Part shown: positions 8,091-16,231 of the stretch, in pieces
Numbering within the stretch: position 1 is the stretch's first letter
Layout of the letters: each line of letters opens with the position of its first letter
NCBI RefSeq assembly: GCF_900141985.1
Contig: NZ_FQZK01000012.1
Span: 1-64,000, forward strand
Direction: 5' to 3'
Length of the DNA: 64,000 nt
From: Nocardiopsis flavescens
GTDB lineage: Bacteria > Actinomycetota > Actinomycetes > Streptosporangiales > Streptosporangiaceae
The notes under the pieces: model-generated
What the model saw: only the letters and a program-made list of their open reading frames with translations
Told to the model about the DNA's origin: nothing
Databases searched by the model: none
Translations under genes and position numbers: made by a program

Positions 8091-8113
8091 CGGGGCCGGT
8101 CGCCCCGGTGCCC
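8085..8113 (-). promoter_or_regulatory. Hairpin between the binding-protein and RutA-like genes
   Basis: GGGCACCGGGGC (8085-8096) pairs perfectly with GCCCCGGTGCCC (8102-8113). It is in the 51-base intergenic gap of the operon and overlaps the annotated GTG of the next gene. It could attenuate transcription, stabilise upstream mRNA, or indicate that translation begins at the downstream TTG. Confidence 0.55.
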
Positions 8114-8141
8114 GTGGCCGTTCCCCCGGGGACGGGAGGGG

Positions 8142-9263
8142 TCACTCCTGCTGCTGCTCCTCCTCGGCGGGCCACACCACGTTCCCGGCGACGTACACGG
8201 CCTCCAGGTAGTGCGGCTCGAAGAGCGGCTCCAGGTCCGGCACCTCGTCGAGGGCGCCGCTGTCGACCAGGTTCTGCGTCTCGGCCTCGGTCAGGGAGAG
8301 GTCGATGTAGCCGAAGCCGGTCTCGTCCGGGGTGGAGGCGCGCACCAGCTCGCTCTCGGCCTCCCACACCTTGAGGTTGTGGTCGACGTCGAACTCGCCG
8401 GTCGGGTCCAGGGCGGCGGCCTGCTCCACGCACTCCTGCCCGTTCTCCTCGCAGTAGTCGAACGCCCTGGCCAGGGCCCGCAGGAAGTCCTCGACCACGG
8501 TCCGGTTCTGCGCGGCCCACTCCGGGTTGGTGGCCATCACGCCGAAGGAGCCGACCACGCCGAAGTCCTCGGGCAGCCACTCGACGTACGTCTCGTCCAT
8601 GGCGTCGAGCTGGTGGGGCTCGTTGGAGCGGAAGGCCGCCAGCGCCTGCACCTGGTCGCGGGGCAGGATGCTGGGGTCGTAGCCGGTGTCGACCTGCTCG
8701 ATGGAGTCGACGTCGACGCCCGCGGTGGTCAGCATCGCCTCCAGCGGGGCGGCGAGCATGCCGGGCCGCCCGAGGGTCTGGCCCTCCAGGTCCTGGAGGT
8801 CCTCGACCTCGGGGCCGGTCAGCAGGGAGGAGATCGGCACGTGCCCGTAGGTGGCGATGCCGACGACCTCGTGGTCCTGCTCGTTGGCCTGCACGATCTC
8901 GGCCTCGCTGGCCACCGGGGTGAAGTGGGCGGTGCCCGCCGACACCAGCTGCGAGCTGGCCATGACGTCTCCGGTGCCGCCCTGGATCTCCACGTCCAGG
9001 CAGACGGCGTCGAAGAAGCCCAGGCCCTCGGCCGCGAACACCTCCAGCTGGCTCACCGAGGCCTGGTAGAAGTAGCCGGAGATGTAGGTGACGGTGCCCG
9101 CGTCCTGGTTCGTGGTGCACCGCTCGTCGTTGACGGCGAGCGCTGACGCCGCCGGGGCCTCGTCGGCGGCCTCCGAGCCGCCGCACGCGGCGGTCGCCAG
9201 CACGGCCGCCGTCAGGGCCGCGGCACCGAGGTACCGCGGCAGGGGGGTGGTGGGGGTGGTCAT
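8142..9263 (-). CDS. ABC importer substrate-binding lipoprotein, NMT1/THI5 (SsuA-like) family
   Basis: A 373-residue secreted lipoprotein. An N-terminal hydrophobic segment ends in a lipobox, LATAAC with C27 as the acylation site. The mature part is a periplasmic-binding-protein type II fold of the NMT1/THI5/SsuA group (GYFYQASVSQLEVFAAEGLGFF, residues about 58-79, and IQGGTGDVMASSQLVSAGTAHF). Relatives bind aromatic sulfonates, pyrimidine precursors or similar. Its start overlaps the permease stop (ATGA). The linked RutA/RutB-like enzymes point to a pyrimidine or similar nitrogen heterocycle as ligand (inference). Confidence 0.9.
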   Translation of the reverse strand: MTTPTTPLPRYLGAAALTAAVLATAACGGSEAADEAPAASALAVNDERCTTNQDAGTVTYISGYFYQASVSQLEVFAAEGLGFFDAVCLDVEIQGGTGDVMASSQLVSAGTAHFTPVASEAEIVQANEQDHEVVGIATYGHVPISSLLTGPEVEDLQDLEGQTLGRPGMLAAPLEAMLTTAGVDVDSIEQVDTGYDPSILPRDQVQALAAFRSNEPHQLDAMDETYVEWLPEDFGVVGSFGVMATNPEWAAQNRTVVEDFLRALARAFDYCEENGQECVEQAAALDPTGEFDVDHNLKVWEAESELVRASTPDETGFGYIDLSLTEAETQNLVDSGALDEVPDLEPLFEPHYLEAVYVAGNVVWPAEEEQQQE

Positions 9264-10189
9264 CTGGGGGGCTCTTCCGTTCGTTGGGCAGGGTGGGATC
9301 TACGGGGACGGGAGGCATGGGTGCGCTGCGACTCGTGCCAGAAGAGCGCCCGGCGCTCGACGGCGGAGACCAGCGCGAGCATGAGGACGCCCAGGGTCGC
9401 CAGGCAGGCGATCGCCGCGTACACGGAATCGAGCCGGGCGGCCGAGGCGGAGGTGCTGATCAGGGTGCCGAGCCCGCCGTTGCTGCCCGCGGCCACGAAC
9501 TCGGCGACCACGGCGCCCACGATGGACAGCGGCATGGTGACCCGCAGCGCGGCCAGGGTGTAGGGCAGGCCGTAGGGGATGCGCAGCCGCCACAGCACCT
9601 CGGCCCGGGAGGCGTGCAGGGTCTGGAACACGTGCAGGACGGGTTCGGGCACCGCCCGCAGCCCGGTGGTGACGTTGATCAGCACGGGGAAGAACGTGAT
9701 GATCGCGGTGACGATGACCTTGGGGGCCATGCCGAACCCGAAGGCGACGACCAGCCCGGGCGCCAGCGCGACCACCGGGGTCACGTTGAGGACCACGGCC
9801 AGCGGCATCAGGGCGCGCCGCACCACCGGGACCTCGGACATCACCAGGGCCAGGGCGAACGCGACGCCGGCCCCGCAGGCCACCCCGACCAGGGCGATGG
9901 ACAGCGTGCTCCAGGCGTTGGAGAGGAAGACCTCGGGCCGGTCGGCCAGGGCCAGGCCGACGTCGGAGAGCCGGGGGAGGATGTACGGGTGCTCGGCGGC
10001 CACCGCGGACCAGCCGGCGGCCAGCACCAGGACGACGAGGGCGGTGGGGGCCCAGGTCGCCGGGTGCAGGGGGCCGCGCGGCAGGTCGCGCCGGCGGCGC
10101 CCGGGGCGGGCGGGTGCGGGCGCCGGGCCGGGACGGTCGTGGGCGGGGCGCAGGGGAACGGTCGCGGTCATGTGGATGCTCTCGCTCAT
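9260..10189 (-). CDS. ABC importer permease (SsuC/TauC type)
   Basis: A 309-residue inner-membrane permease with an Arg/Pro-rich N-terminal tail of about 40 residues and six predicted membrane segments. The EAA-type loop that docks the ATPase is recognisable around ASRAEVLWRLRIPYGLP. It starts at ATG 10189 overlapping the ATPase stop (ATGA); a second in-frame ATG at 10171 is possible. It provides the channel for the substrate delivered by the downstream lipoprotein. Confidence 0.92.
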   Translation of the reverse strand: MSESIHMTATVPLRPAHDRPGPAPAPARPGRRRRDLPRGPLHPATWAPTALVVLVLAAGWSAVAAEHPYILPRLSDVGLALADRPEVFLSNAWSTLSIALVGVACGAGVAFALALVMSEVPVVRRALMPLAVVLNVTPVVALAPGLVVAFGFGMAPKVIVTAIITFFPVLINVTTGLRAVPEPVLHVFQTLHASRAEVLWRLRIPYGLPYTLAALRVTMPLSIVGAVVAEFVAAGSNGGLGTLISTSASAARLDSVYAAIACLATLGVLMLALVSAVERRALFWHESQRTHASRPRRSHPAQRTEEPPR

Positions 10190-11001
10190 AGCGTGACGAG
10201 GTCGTCGGGGGCGGCTCCGGTCTCCCAGGCGGACTGGAGGGACGCGCGGACGCGGTCCTCCATGGCGTGCATGTGCGGCCCGGTCACGACCGCGGCGTCC
10301 CGGGGGCGGGGCAGGTCGACCCGCACCACCTCGTGGACGCGTCCGGGGCGGGCGGACATCACCACGACCTCGTCGGAGAGGGTGACCGCCTCGCGCACGG
10401 AGTGGGTGACGAAGACGACCGTCGTCGCCCGCCGCTGCCACAGGCCCAGGAGCTGCAACCGCAGGGCTTCGCGGGTGAACTCGTCCAGGGCCGAGAACGG
10501 CTCGTCCATGAGCAGCAGCCGGGGGCCCAGGCCGAAGGCCCGGGCGATCGCCACCCGCTGCCGCTGCCCGCCGGAGAGTTCGTGCGGGTACCGGTGGGCG
10601 ACGTCGGACAGGCCGACCGCCCGCAGCAGCTCGTCGGGGTCCTCGCCGCCGGTCCCCGCACGGCGGTTGACCCGCCGGGGCAGGCCGATGTTGCGGCGCA
10701 CGGTCTGCCAGGGCAGCAGGGCCGGGGTCTGGGGGACCAGGCCCACCCCCTTGGCGGCGCACAGGGCGCGCGGGCTGGAGCCGAAGAGGGAGACCTCCCC
10801 GGTGTCGTGGTCCTCCAGCCCCGCGATCACCCGCAGCAGGGTGGACTTTCCGCAGCCGCTCGGTCCGATGAGGCTGACGAAGCGGCGCGGTCCGACGTCC
10901 AGGTCGACGGACTCCAGGGCCGGACGCGCGGGATCGCCGCCGTCGTAGGTCTTGGTGAGGCCGCGGATGCGGATGCCGAGGTCGTCCGGGGCGTGTGTCA
11001 T
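10186..11001 (-). CDS. ABC importer ATP-binding protein (SsuB/TauB type)
   Basis: A 271-residue nucleotide-binding subunit with Walker A GPSGCGKS (46-53), the Q-loop near 91, signature LSGGQ (142-146), Walker B LLLMDEP (162-168) and the H-loop histidine in FVTHSV. The architecture matches nitrate/sulfonate/taurine-type importers. It is the first long gene of the five-gene operon running leftward to 6307. A short ORF with a strong ribosome-binding site lies 76 bases upstream. Confidence 0.93.
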   Translation of the reverse strand: MTHAPDDLGIRIRGLTKTYDGGDPARPALESVDLDVGPRRFVSLIGPSGCGKSTLLRVIAGLEDHDTGEVSLFGSSPRALCAAKGVGLVPQTPALLPWQTVRRNIGLPRRVNRRAGTGGEDPDELLRAVGLSDVAHRYPHELSGGQRQRVAIARAFGLGPRLLLMDEPFSALDEFTREALRLQLLGLWQRRATTVVFVTHSVREAVTLSDEVVVMSARPGRVHEVVRVDLPRPRDAAVVTGPHMHAMEDRVRASLQSAWETGAAPDDLVTL

Positions 11002-11077
11002 ACCCGCTCCTCATTCTGTGTGAACACATGGTTGCACAGGGTCATCGCTCGTGGTGGGGCGAGCGCGCGCACGGCGA

Positions 11078-11152
11078 TCAGGCCGTCGGGGTGAGGAAAC
11101 GGTCGCCGGGAGTTCCGGCGGTGATGAAAGGGATCACGAAAGAGAAGTCCAC
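11078..11152 (-). CDS. Possible 24-aa leader peptide upstream of the importer operon
   Basis: GTG at 11152 is preceded by a full AGGAGG eight bases upstream and opens a 24-codon frame (begins VDFSFVIPFITAG, ends DRFLTPTA) closed by TGA at 11078-11080. The peptide is hydrophobic in its first half with no Cys or Trp. A consensus ribosome site on so short a frame, 76 bases before the ATPase start, suggests translation or an attenuation leader. No family is recognised. Confidence 0.45.
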   Translation of the reverse strand: MDFSFVIPFITAGTPGDRFLTPTA

Positions 11153-11301
11153 GGGCGCACCCTCCTGGCGCCCCCCGGGTACGACGGACCGGGGGCTGGC
11201 GGTTGGAGAGCGGGTGGAAGACCGAAGGATCGACGGCCCGCGGGGTTGTGTGACGGGGTGAGACGTTAGGGAGCCGGTATTAACTCTGGATGAAGGCTCT
11301 G

Positions 11302-11733
11302 TCACGTACCGATATCGAGGACGCGGAGGCGTAGGTCCGCGTCGAGCAGGGCAACGGTGATCCTCTGGGTCGCGAACGCGCTGGGCAGCCAGGCGCCCCG
11401 GCCGAACAGCCTGGACAGCGGTTCTCCCAGGACCAGGAGGACCCGGGCCCGCGGGAAGTGGACGTCCCGCAGCCAGGCGAGCTTGAAAGCGTCGGCGATC
11501 ACCTTGTTCCGCTGGGACGACTTCACCTGGCCGGCGAAGGGCGAGCACTGCACCAGCAGGCCCGGGGGGTCGCCGTCGGCGCAGTCCACGCCGATCCGGA
11601 CCCCGTCGGCGAGAGTGAACTCGCGCGGTGCCAGGTCAATGCCGAGCTGTGCGGACAGCGCCCGGGACAGTTCGGTGTTGTCGGGTCGCCGGGCGAGGGT
11701 GTCCGCGGGTTCACGTACCGCTGTTTCCCTCAT
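11302..11733 (-). CDS. Hypothetical protein with nuclease-fold-like core
   Basis: A 143-residue soluble protein of no firmly recognised family. The central part, with D50, the LLVQCSPFAG strand and the QRNKVIADAFKLAWL helix (about 74-88), resembles the beta-strand/helix pattern of PD-(D/E)xK-type proteins, with Gln where a catalytic acid would be expected. This is a weak structural impression, not a family match. It is monocistronic, with a long upstream region (to 12216) and a separate promoter. Confidence 0.65.
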   Translation of the reverse strand: MRETAVREPADTLARRPDNTELSRALSAQLGIDLAPREFTLADGVRIGVDCADGDPPGLLVQCSPFAGQVKSSQRNKVIADAFKLAWLRDVHFPRARVLLVLGEPLSRLFGRGAWLPSAFATQRITVALLDADLRLRVLDIGT

Positions 11734-12216
11734 GGGACGAAGACCTTAGTGCACAAGGGTCCCAGTGACCTTCTCCTTTCAACCTTTGTCCGCTCTGCTC
11801 AGAGGTGGGTCCGATGTATCGACCTGCGCTTTTCCGGAAGGGTGAATGTGACGCGTATCACACTGGCTGGGAATGGGGCGGACCCCTTCCGGAGCCCCGT
11901 TCCGGGGGGTGAATCGAGGGGGGTCCGGATGCGTACGCCTGTGCGCTTCGCCGGTTTTGTACGGCTGTTTTCCTGGAGAGGTTGAAAATCGAACAAAAAG
12001 GTTTCCCCGTCGTTATGGCGTAATCGCCGGGGGAGGGGCGGGCGCCGGGAGGCGGTGAGCCGGAGCCTTCCGCGGCCCCGCCGGAGAGGGGCGGACACGG
12101 CCGGCGGGGCGCAATCCCGGGAGCGATTTCCGGGAAGGGGCGCTGGCCCGCGGCGCCCCTCCGTATTCGCGGATGGTGCGCGTGTGACTAAAGAGATGGA
12201 TGAGGTGGAAGTGATG
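11734..12216. other. Gene-free 483-bp region upstream of the 11302-11733 gene
   Basis: No convincing ORF. CGGACCCC (11879-11886) can pair with GGGGTCCG (11920-11927) around an inner CCCCG/CGGGG hairpin, so a structured RNA or regulatory element is possible. Otherwise nothing recognisable. Confidence 0.4.
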
Positions 12217-12251
12217 AAAAGGGCCGCCGTCGCGATCGGCGACGGCGGCCC
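12217..12251 (-). terminator. Intrinsic terminator of the DinB-family gene
   Basis: A perfect 13-bp stem (12221-12233 with 12239-12251) has a GATCG loop and is bounded on its left by AAAA, which on the minus strand is a TTTT tail. It lies 24 bases past the DinB-family stop codon. Confidence 0.85.
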
Positions 12252-12274
12252 CGGGGGCCCGGCGGCCGGGCGGG

Positions 12275-12793
12275 TCAGGGGGCCGCGGAGGCCGCCCGCA
12301 GCAGCCGCAGCTGGCCCAGTTCCGCGGCGTTCTTCATCAGCTCGGCGTTGACCCACGCCGCCGTGTCCGCCACCGTCATCCCTGAGCCCTCCGGCCACGG
12401 GAACGGCGCGGGGTCGTCGAGGGGGGCGGTCGGCAGGACGGAGACCCACTCACGGCGCAGAGCGTTCAGCCACTCCACCACCCCCTCGGGGCCGGGCCAG
12501 GCCACGGCCTCCCGGTCGCGGGGCTCGCGGCCGGACAGGTGGTCCAGGGTCACGCCCCACCACCAGCCGATGTGCCAGGTGACCCAGCCGACGTCGGGCA
12601 CGGGGACCGGGTCGGGCTCGGTGTCGGACCAGTCGGGGACCCAGCCGTCCCCGGACCGGTGCATCGTCCAGCACGGGTCGGCGGGCTTCCACAGGACGTC
12701 CTCGGGGACCAGGCGGTCCAGGTGGTACTCCAGCAGACCCCAGGTGAGGTCGAACTGGCGGCGCAGCAGGCCGATACGGGTGTCGTCGCTCAT
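12275..12793 (-). CDS. DinB-family (DinB_2-like) protein
   Basis: A 172-residue four-helix-bundle protein of the DinB superfamily. The N-terminal helix (LLRRQFDLTWGLLEYHLDRL) and the HIGWWWGVTLDH segment near 74-85 carry histidines placed like the family metal ligands. Many members are thiol transferases or have unknown activity; no substrate is suggested here. It is monocistronic with its own strong terminator. Confidence 0.85.
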   Translation of the reverse strand: MSDDTRIGLLRRQFDLTWGLLEYHLDRLVPEDVLWKPADPCWTMHRSGDGWVPDWSDTEPDPVPVPDVGWVTWHIGWWWGVTLDHLSGREPRDREAVAWPGPEGVVEWLNALRREWVSVLPTAPLDDPAPFPWPEGSGMTVADTAAWVNAELMKNAAELGQLRLLRAASAAP

Positions 12794-12898
12794 GGGCGGC
12801 AGCCTGGCACAGCGCCCCGGCGCCGACCAGCGGTTTTCGCGGCGGCGCCAGGGCCGGGCGGAGTCGGGGCCGGGAGGTGCCGGAGCCGGGGGCCGGGG

Positions 12899-13768
12899 TC
12901 AGGACACCCGGCGCACCGGCTGCACCAGGTCGGTCACCCACTCCTGCTGCGGCCGGTCGCCCGGCGTCCAGTAGACCTCGCGGCAGACGCCGGCCAGCTC
13001 CATGCCCTGTTCCCGGACCCGGTCGACCAGGGCGGCCCAGGTCTCCCCGATCCCGGAGACCTCGCCCCGGTGGGTGGTGACGGCCGCCTCGCCGCCGGGC
13101 AGGTCGGACACCTCCAGCCCGGGCACCTCCCGGACCCGCGAGGGGACCACGAAGCCCGCGGTCACGGTGAGGCCGTCCCCGCAGGAGGGGTCGGCCGGGT
13201 CCCCGTCCGCCCCGGGGGACTCGTCGTAGGTGTAGAAGGCGATCGCCGGACCGTGGTCGCCGACCCCGGCGGCGGCCAGGAGCCCGGCCGCCTCGGGGAA
13301 CATCGGGCCGATCACGGGGCCGACGTTCTCGGGCCCCGCGCCGGGGGCCGGGCGGATGAGCACGGCGATCCGCTGCGGTTCCACCCGGCGCAGCTCGGCG
13401 GCGATGGTGTCGGAGGTGGACATGACGGGAACCCCTTCCCTGCGGCGGAGGTAGGCCTCGATCCGGCTCAGCCGGGCACGGCTCTCGGCGATCTCCCGGC
13501 GCAGGCCGGCGCCGGCCGCCTCCAGGATCTCCCGCTCCCGCGCGGGGTCGGGGTCACCGCACACGATCCGTGCGATGTCCTCCAGCCCCAGGCCGAAGCC
13601 GCGCAGCTGCACGATGCGGCTCAGCCGCGTGAGCTGCCCGACCTCGTAGAAGCGGTAGCCGGTGTCGGGGTCGACCCGGGCGGGGGCGAGCAGACCGATC
13701 CGGTCGTAGTGCCGGAGCATCCGCACGCTCACCCGCCCGATCGAGGCGAACTCTCCGATGGTGAACAT
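12899..13768 (-). CDS. MerR-family regulator with GyrI-like effector domain
   Basis: A 289-residue regulator. The winged helix-turn-helix of MerR type is at residues 1-70 (MFTIGEFASIGRVSVRMLRHYD), followed by the dimerisation helix (about 75-112) and a C-terminal GyrI/SOUL-like ligand-binding domain (about 120-285), as in BmrR- or TipA-related multidrug sensors. The start at ATG 13768 has GGAGG four bases upstream. A palindromic promoter element typical of autoregulated MerR genes lies just upstream. No exporter target is adjacent. Confidence 0.92.
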   Translation of the reverse strand: MFTIGEFASIGRVSVRMLRHYDRIGLLAPARVDPDTGYRFYEVGQLTRLSRIVQLRGFGLGLEDIARIVCGDPDPAREREILEAAGAGLRREIAESRARLSRIEAYLRRREGVPVMSTSDTIAAELRRVEPQRIAVLIRPAPGAGPENVGPVIGPMFPEAAGLLAAAGVGDHGPAIAFYTYDESPGADGDPADPSCGDGLTVTAGFVVPSRVREVPGLEVSDLPGGEAAVTTHRGEVSGIGETWAALVDRVREQGMELAGVCREVYWTPGDRPQQEWVTDLVQPVRRVS

Positions 13769-13786
13769 GACACCTCCACGTTCGGG

Positions 13787-13809
13787 CCTGACACGGTGTC
13801 AGGGTCAAG
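13787..13809 (-). promoter_or_regulatory. MerR-type palindromic promoter
   Basis: CCTGACAC-G-GTGTCAGG (13787-13803) is a perfect 17-bp palindrome. On the minus strand TTGACC overlaps its upstream edge as a -35 element. MerR-family regulators bind such dyads in long-spacer promoters, and the distance to the regulator ATG (18 bases) fits autoregulation. Confidence 0.7.
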
Positions 13810-14160
13810 GGGACGGGTGGGGAACGTCGAGGGGGCCGCGCCCGCCGGGGCACCGGTGCGCCGGGTGGGGCGCGGATGCGCTTCCAGAGAAGCACAGGGG
13901 CTCCCGTGGGGCCGGTGTGCCGGTGCGGTGACGCTCCGCCGCCGCGCGCCGCCCTGCGGCCGTCTCGGCGCGGCGCGACGCCGCCGTCCACCCGGTGCCG
14001 GGGCGTCGATCCGGACGGCCGTCCCCTGGGCGGTCCCGTCCCCCGGGAGGGGTCACCGTGCCGCCGGCGACCCCCGGCGCATACTCGACTGCGTGCCCGC
14101 GGGCGTATCCGGTAGACTCTGGCCTCGGTGGCGTCGGCCCTGCTCACACGGGCCTGCCAC
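13810..14160. other. Gene-free region upstream of tRNA-Lys
   Basis: About 350 bases of very GC-rich sequence. All frames through it look like compositional shadow. The tRNA promoter must lie at its right end, but clear -35/-10 boxes are not distinguishable. Confidence 0.4.
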
Positions 14161-14233
14161 GGGCCTCTAGCTCAATTGGCAGAGCAACGGACTTTTAATC
14201 CGTGGGTTCAGGGTTCGAGCCCCTGGGGGCCTA
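14161..14233 (+). tRNA. tRNA-Lys, anticodon TTT
   Basis: A full cloverleaf can be drawn. The acceptor GGGCCTC pairs with GGGGCCT using two G-U pairs. The D-arm is GCTC/GAGC, the anticodon stem ACGGA/TCCGT has loop CTTTTAA (anticodon TTT), and the T-arm CAGGG/CCCTG has loop TTCGAGC. The discriminator is A and CCA is not encoded. It decodes AAA and AAG. Its 3' half is duplicated at 23718-23768, marking it as an integration target. Confidence 0.95.
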
Positions 14234-14236
14234 CCC
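14186..14236 (+). repeat. Left attachment-site repeat within tRNA-Lys
   Basis: Starts AACGGACTTTTAATCC in the anticodon arm and runs through the tRNA 3' end to CTACCC. It matches 23718-23768 at 50 of 51 positions; the single difference is A14191 versus G23723. Confidence 0.75.
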
Positions 14237-14255
14237 GTGAAATCCCAGGTCAAAG

Positions 14256-14285
14256 CCCCGGTTTCGGTCCCCGATCCGGGGTTTT
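14256..14285 (+). terminator. Terminator of tRNA-Lys
   Basis: CCCCGG (14256-14261) pairs with CCGGGG (14276-14281), followed by TTTT at 14282-14285, 22 bases after the tRNA end. Confidence 0.75.
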
Positions 14286-14531
14286 CCCGTTCGCGGCACC
14301 CGCCGGTCGCCCCGAACGCACTCTGTTGCCTTCGCCGTGTCTCCTACCTTGCCGGGCAAGCCGGAGCAACACCCCTGTTCGGCGCCTTCCAAAACCGGAT
14401 GATTCGGGAGCTTTCGCCCCGCTCCTCGGGAAATCCGTTGGTCGGTGCCGACTTCCAACGGACGTATAATCCGTTACTTCATCCCCGCAGGTCAGATATG
14501 CCACCGCGTGAAAGGGGAGCAAGGTCGGAGG

Positions 14532-14558
14532 AGCCCCGGAAACGGTGGTTCCGGGGCT
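14532..14558 (-). terminator. Hairpin downstream of the first DUF397 gene
   Basis: AGCCCCGGAA (14532-14541) pairs perfectly with TTCCGGGGCT (14549-14558), 21 bases past the DUF397 stop. There is no U-tract on the minus strand. Confidence 0.6.
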
Positions 14559-14579
14559 TGGTGGTGAGTGTGCGGTGGG

Positions 14580-14783
14580 TCAGGCCAGGTGGCCGGACTT
14601 AATGCCCTGGAGGAGCCCGGCCCACTCCGGGGAGGCGAAACTCAGTTGACCCAGGAGGGGGTTCTGCGAGTCGCGCAGGTCGGCTCCCTGCGAGCCTTCG
14701 CGCGCCTCGACGCAGTTGGTGCCCCCGTTGCTGAAACTGCTCTTGTGCCAGTCCGTGCCAGGCGACACCGGTGACTTGTTCAT
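14580..14783 (-). CDS. DUF397 domain protein
   Basis: A 67-residue DUF397 protein: DWHKSSFSNGGTNCVEAR near 11-28, then DLRDSQNP and the closing SPEWAGLLQGIKSGHL. DUF397 proteins are small partners encoded beside XRE/DUF5753 regulators in actinomycetes and are thought to modulate them. The partner regulator starts at 16007, two genes upstream on the same strand. Confidence 0.9.
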   Translation of the reverse strand: MNKSPVSPGTDWHKSSFSNGGTNCVEAREGSQGADLRDSQNPLLGQLSFASPEWAGLLQGIKSGHLA

Positions 14784-15015
14784 CGCTCCAACCCCTTCTG
14801 CTCATCACGGAGGTATGGCGACATCATGCACTGCGGCGGTGAGGCTCTGGCTTATCTTCGCGTTCGCGGCCGAGGGCCGACGAAGTGATCGAAATCCGAC
14901 CGCGCGTGCCGCCTCAAGACCCAAGCTCGCGCTGGACGGCCCGAGACGGTTCGGATGCGGATCGGTCCTGCACCACTGCGCCCGGTGCGGGACCGACCCT
15001 CGTCAGGTCGTGGCC

Positions 15016-15186
15016 CTACTTGGTAATGGCGTTGATCAACGCCGACCACTCTGCAGCCGACACGGAGAGGAGTCCTAGGTCCCTGTGCTGGGTGTCTCGG
15101 ACGCGCGTCTCCGGGCCCTCCGAGACTTCCACGCACTCGCCCGTGTTGCCGCTGTAGCTGGACTTGTGCCAAGGGACGGAGCTCAT
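15016..15186 (-). CDS. DUF397 domain protein, coupled to the XRE regulator
   Basis: A 56-residue DUF397 protein beginning MSSVPWHKSSYSGNTGECVE and ending SAAEWSALINAITK. Its ATG at 15186 overlaps the XRE stop (ATGA), so the two are translationally coupled, as is usual for these regulator/partner pairs. It is shorter than the 14580-14783 paralogue and reads to a clean TAG at 15016. Confidence 0.9.
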   Translation of the reverse strand: MSSVPWHKSSYSGNTGECVEVSEGPETRVRDTQHRDLGLLSVSAAEWSALINAITK

Positions 15187-16007
15187 GCTGCTCCCCTTTC
15201 CGCCAGTGACTGGATCATCTGCACGCTTTCGGCCGGTGTCAGTGCAAGCGACCGTAGAGCGCCGAACCTGAGGGTGTTCGCTGCAACTAGATCAGGTTCG
15301 GTGTAGAGGGTGCCACGTCCAGCGCCTTCGCTGTACACAAGGTACTCGCTCGGGGCCATGCCGAGCAGGGTGAAGCTCCCCTCCAGCGCGCAGTGTGCTC
15401 CGCGTCCATAGGGCAGTACCTGGACCGTGACGAAGGGCTTGCTCGTCACGACATCAACGATCCGCTGGAACTGTTCCCTCATGACGTCAAGGCCACCGAT
15501 GGTCCGATGCAGCGTCGCTTCATCGATGACGTACTGGACCAGCGGAGGTGTGCTCCGGTCCAGCAGTTTCTGCCGTTGTAGGCGTGATTGCAGCAGGTCG
15601 TGGAGTTTCTCTGGCGGGCTTGGAGGATAGGCCGCTTCCAGTGTCGCTCGTGCATAGGGCTCTGATTGCACGAGCGCTGGAACGACCTGAGCTTGGAACT
15701 GCTGGATGACCAGGGCTTTCGCCTCAATGTCAACGTACTTCTGAAGCCAACGGGATGGTGCTGCCCGACCTTGTGGCCACAGATTTCGTAGCCGACCGTT
15801 GGCACCGAGTGCCTTGTCGGCGGCGACGGTGAACTCCTTGGAAGGGCGGCGCTGAAGTCGTTCGATGGCCCCGATCTGCTGGCCCGAGGTGCCTGTGAGT
15901 CTCCCCAGCTCCCGCTGGGACAAATCGGCCTCTGTTCTCAAACGTATCAATTCGCGGGCAAACTCTTCCTGGGCGACTTCATCAACGATCTTCGGTTTTC
16001 CAGTCAT
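15183..16007 (-). CDS. XRE-family regulator with DUF5753 domain
   Basis: A 274-residue regulator with an N-terminal helix-turn-helix (about residues 14-62: EFARELIRLRTEADLSQREL, then TGTSGQQIGAIERLQRRPS) and a C-terminal DUF5753 ligand-binding-like domain (about 85-270), typical of Streptomyces and Nocardiopsis developmental-type regulators. ATG 16007 (MTGKPKI) was preferred to the longer frame starting at 16127 because the HTH then sits at the usual distance from the N terminus. It is divergent from the 16232 operon, which it may control. Confidence 0.92.
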   Translation of the reverse strand: MTGKPKIVDEVAQEEFARELIRLRTEADLSQRELGRLTGTSGQQIGAIERLQRRPSKEFTVAADKALGANGRLRNLWPQGRAAPSRWLQKYVDIEAKALVIQQFQAQVVPALVQSEPYARATLEAAYPPSPPEKLHDLLQSRLQRQKLLDRSTPPLVQYVIDEATLHRTIGGLDVMREQFQRIVDVVTSKPFVTVQVLPYGRGAHCALEGSFTLLGMAPSEYLVYSEGAGRGTLYTEPDLVAANTLRFGALRSLALTPAESVQMIQSLAERGAA

Positions 16008-16231
16008 GGCACCAAGAAACCACAAACGCAAGCAGCTTGGTAGTGCTTGTGCGATTCGCTCTCCAGAAATGGCACATCTCTGGACGCTGCTGTGCTGGTC
16101 AGCGAGGGTGTGCGTACCGAGTGGCACGAAAGCGCCACGGAATCGCTTCTCGGTGAGGGTGCAATAAGGGACCCGGCAGCTGTGCGACCAGCTCCGGGTA
16201 CGGCCCTCACCCCTACGCCAGAGGTGAGAAC

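Noticed and set aside
11150..11301. Thiamine riboswitch upstream of the NMT1/THI5-type importer
   Set aside because: TTAATACCGGC resembles part of the aptamer, but the CTGAGA and GGG(G)TGC elements are missing.
12539..14170. Plus-strand 543-codon open frame opposite DinB and MerR genes
   Set aside because: Composition is typical of antisense shadow and it runs into the tRNA.
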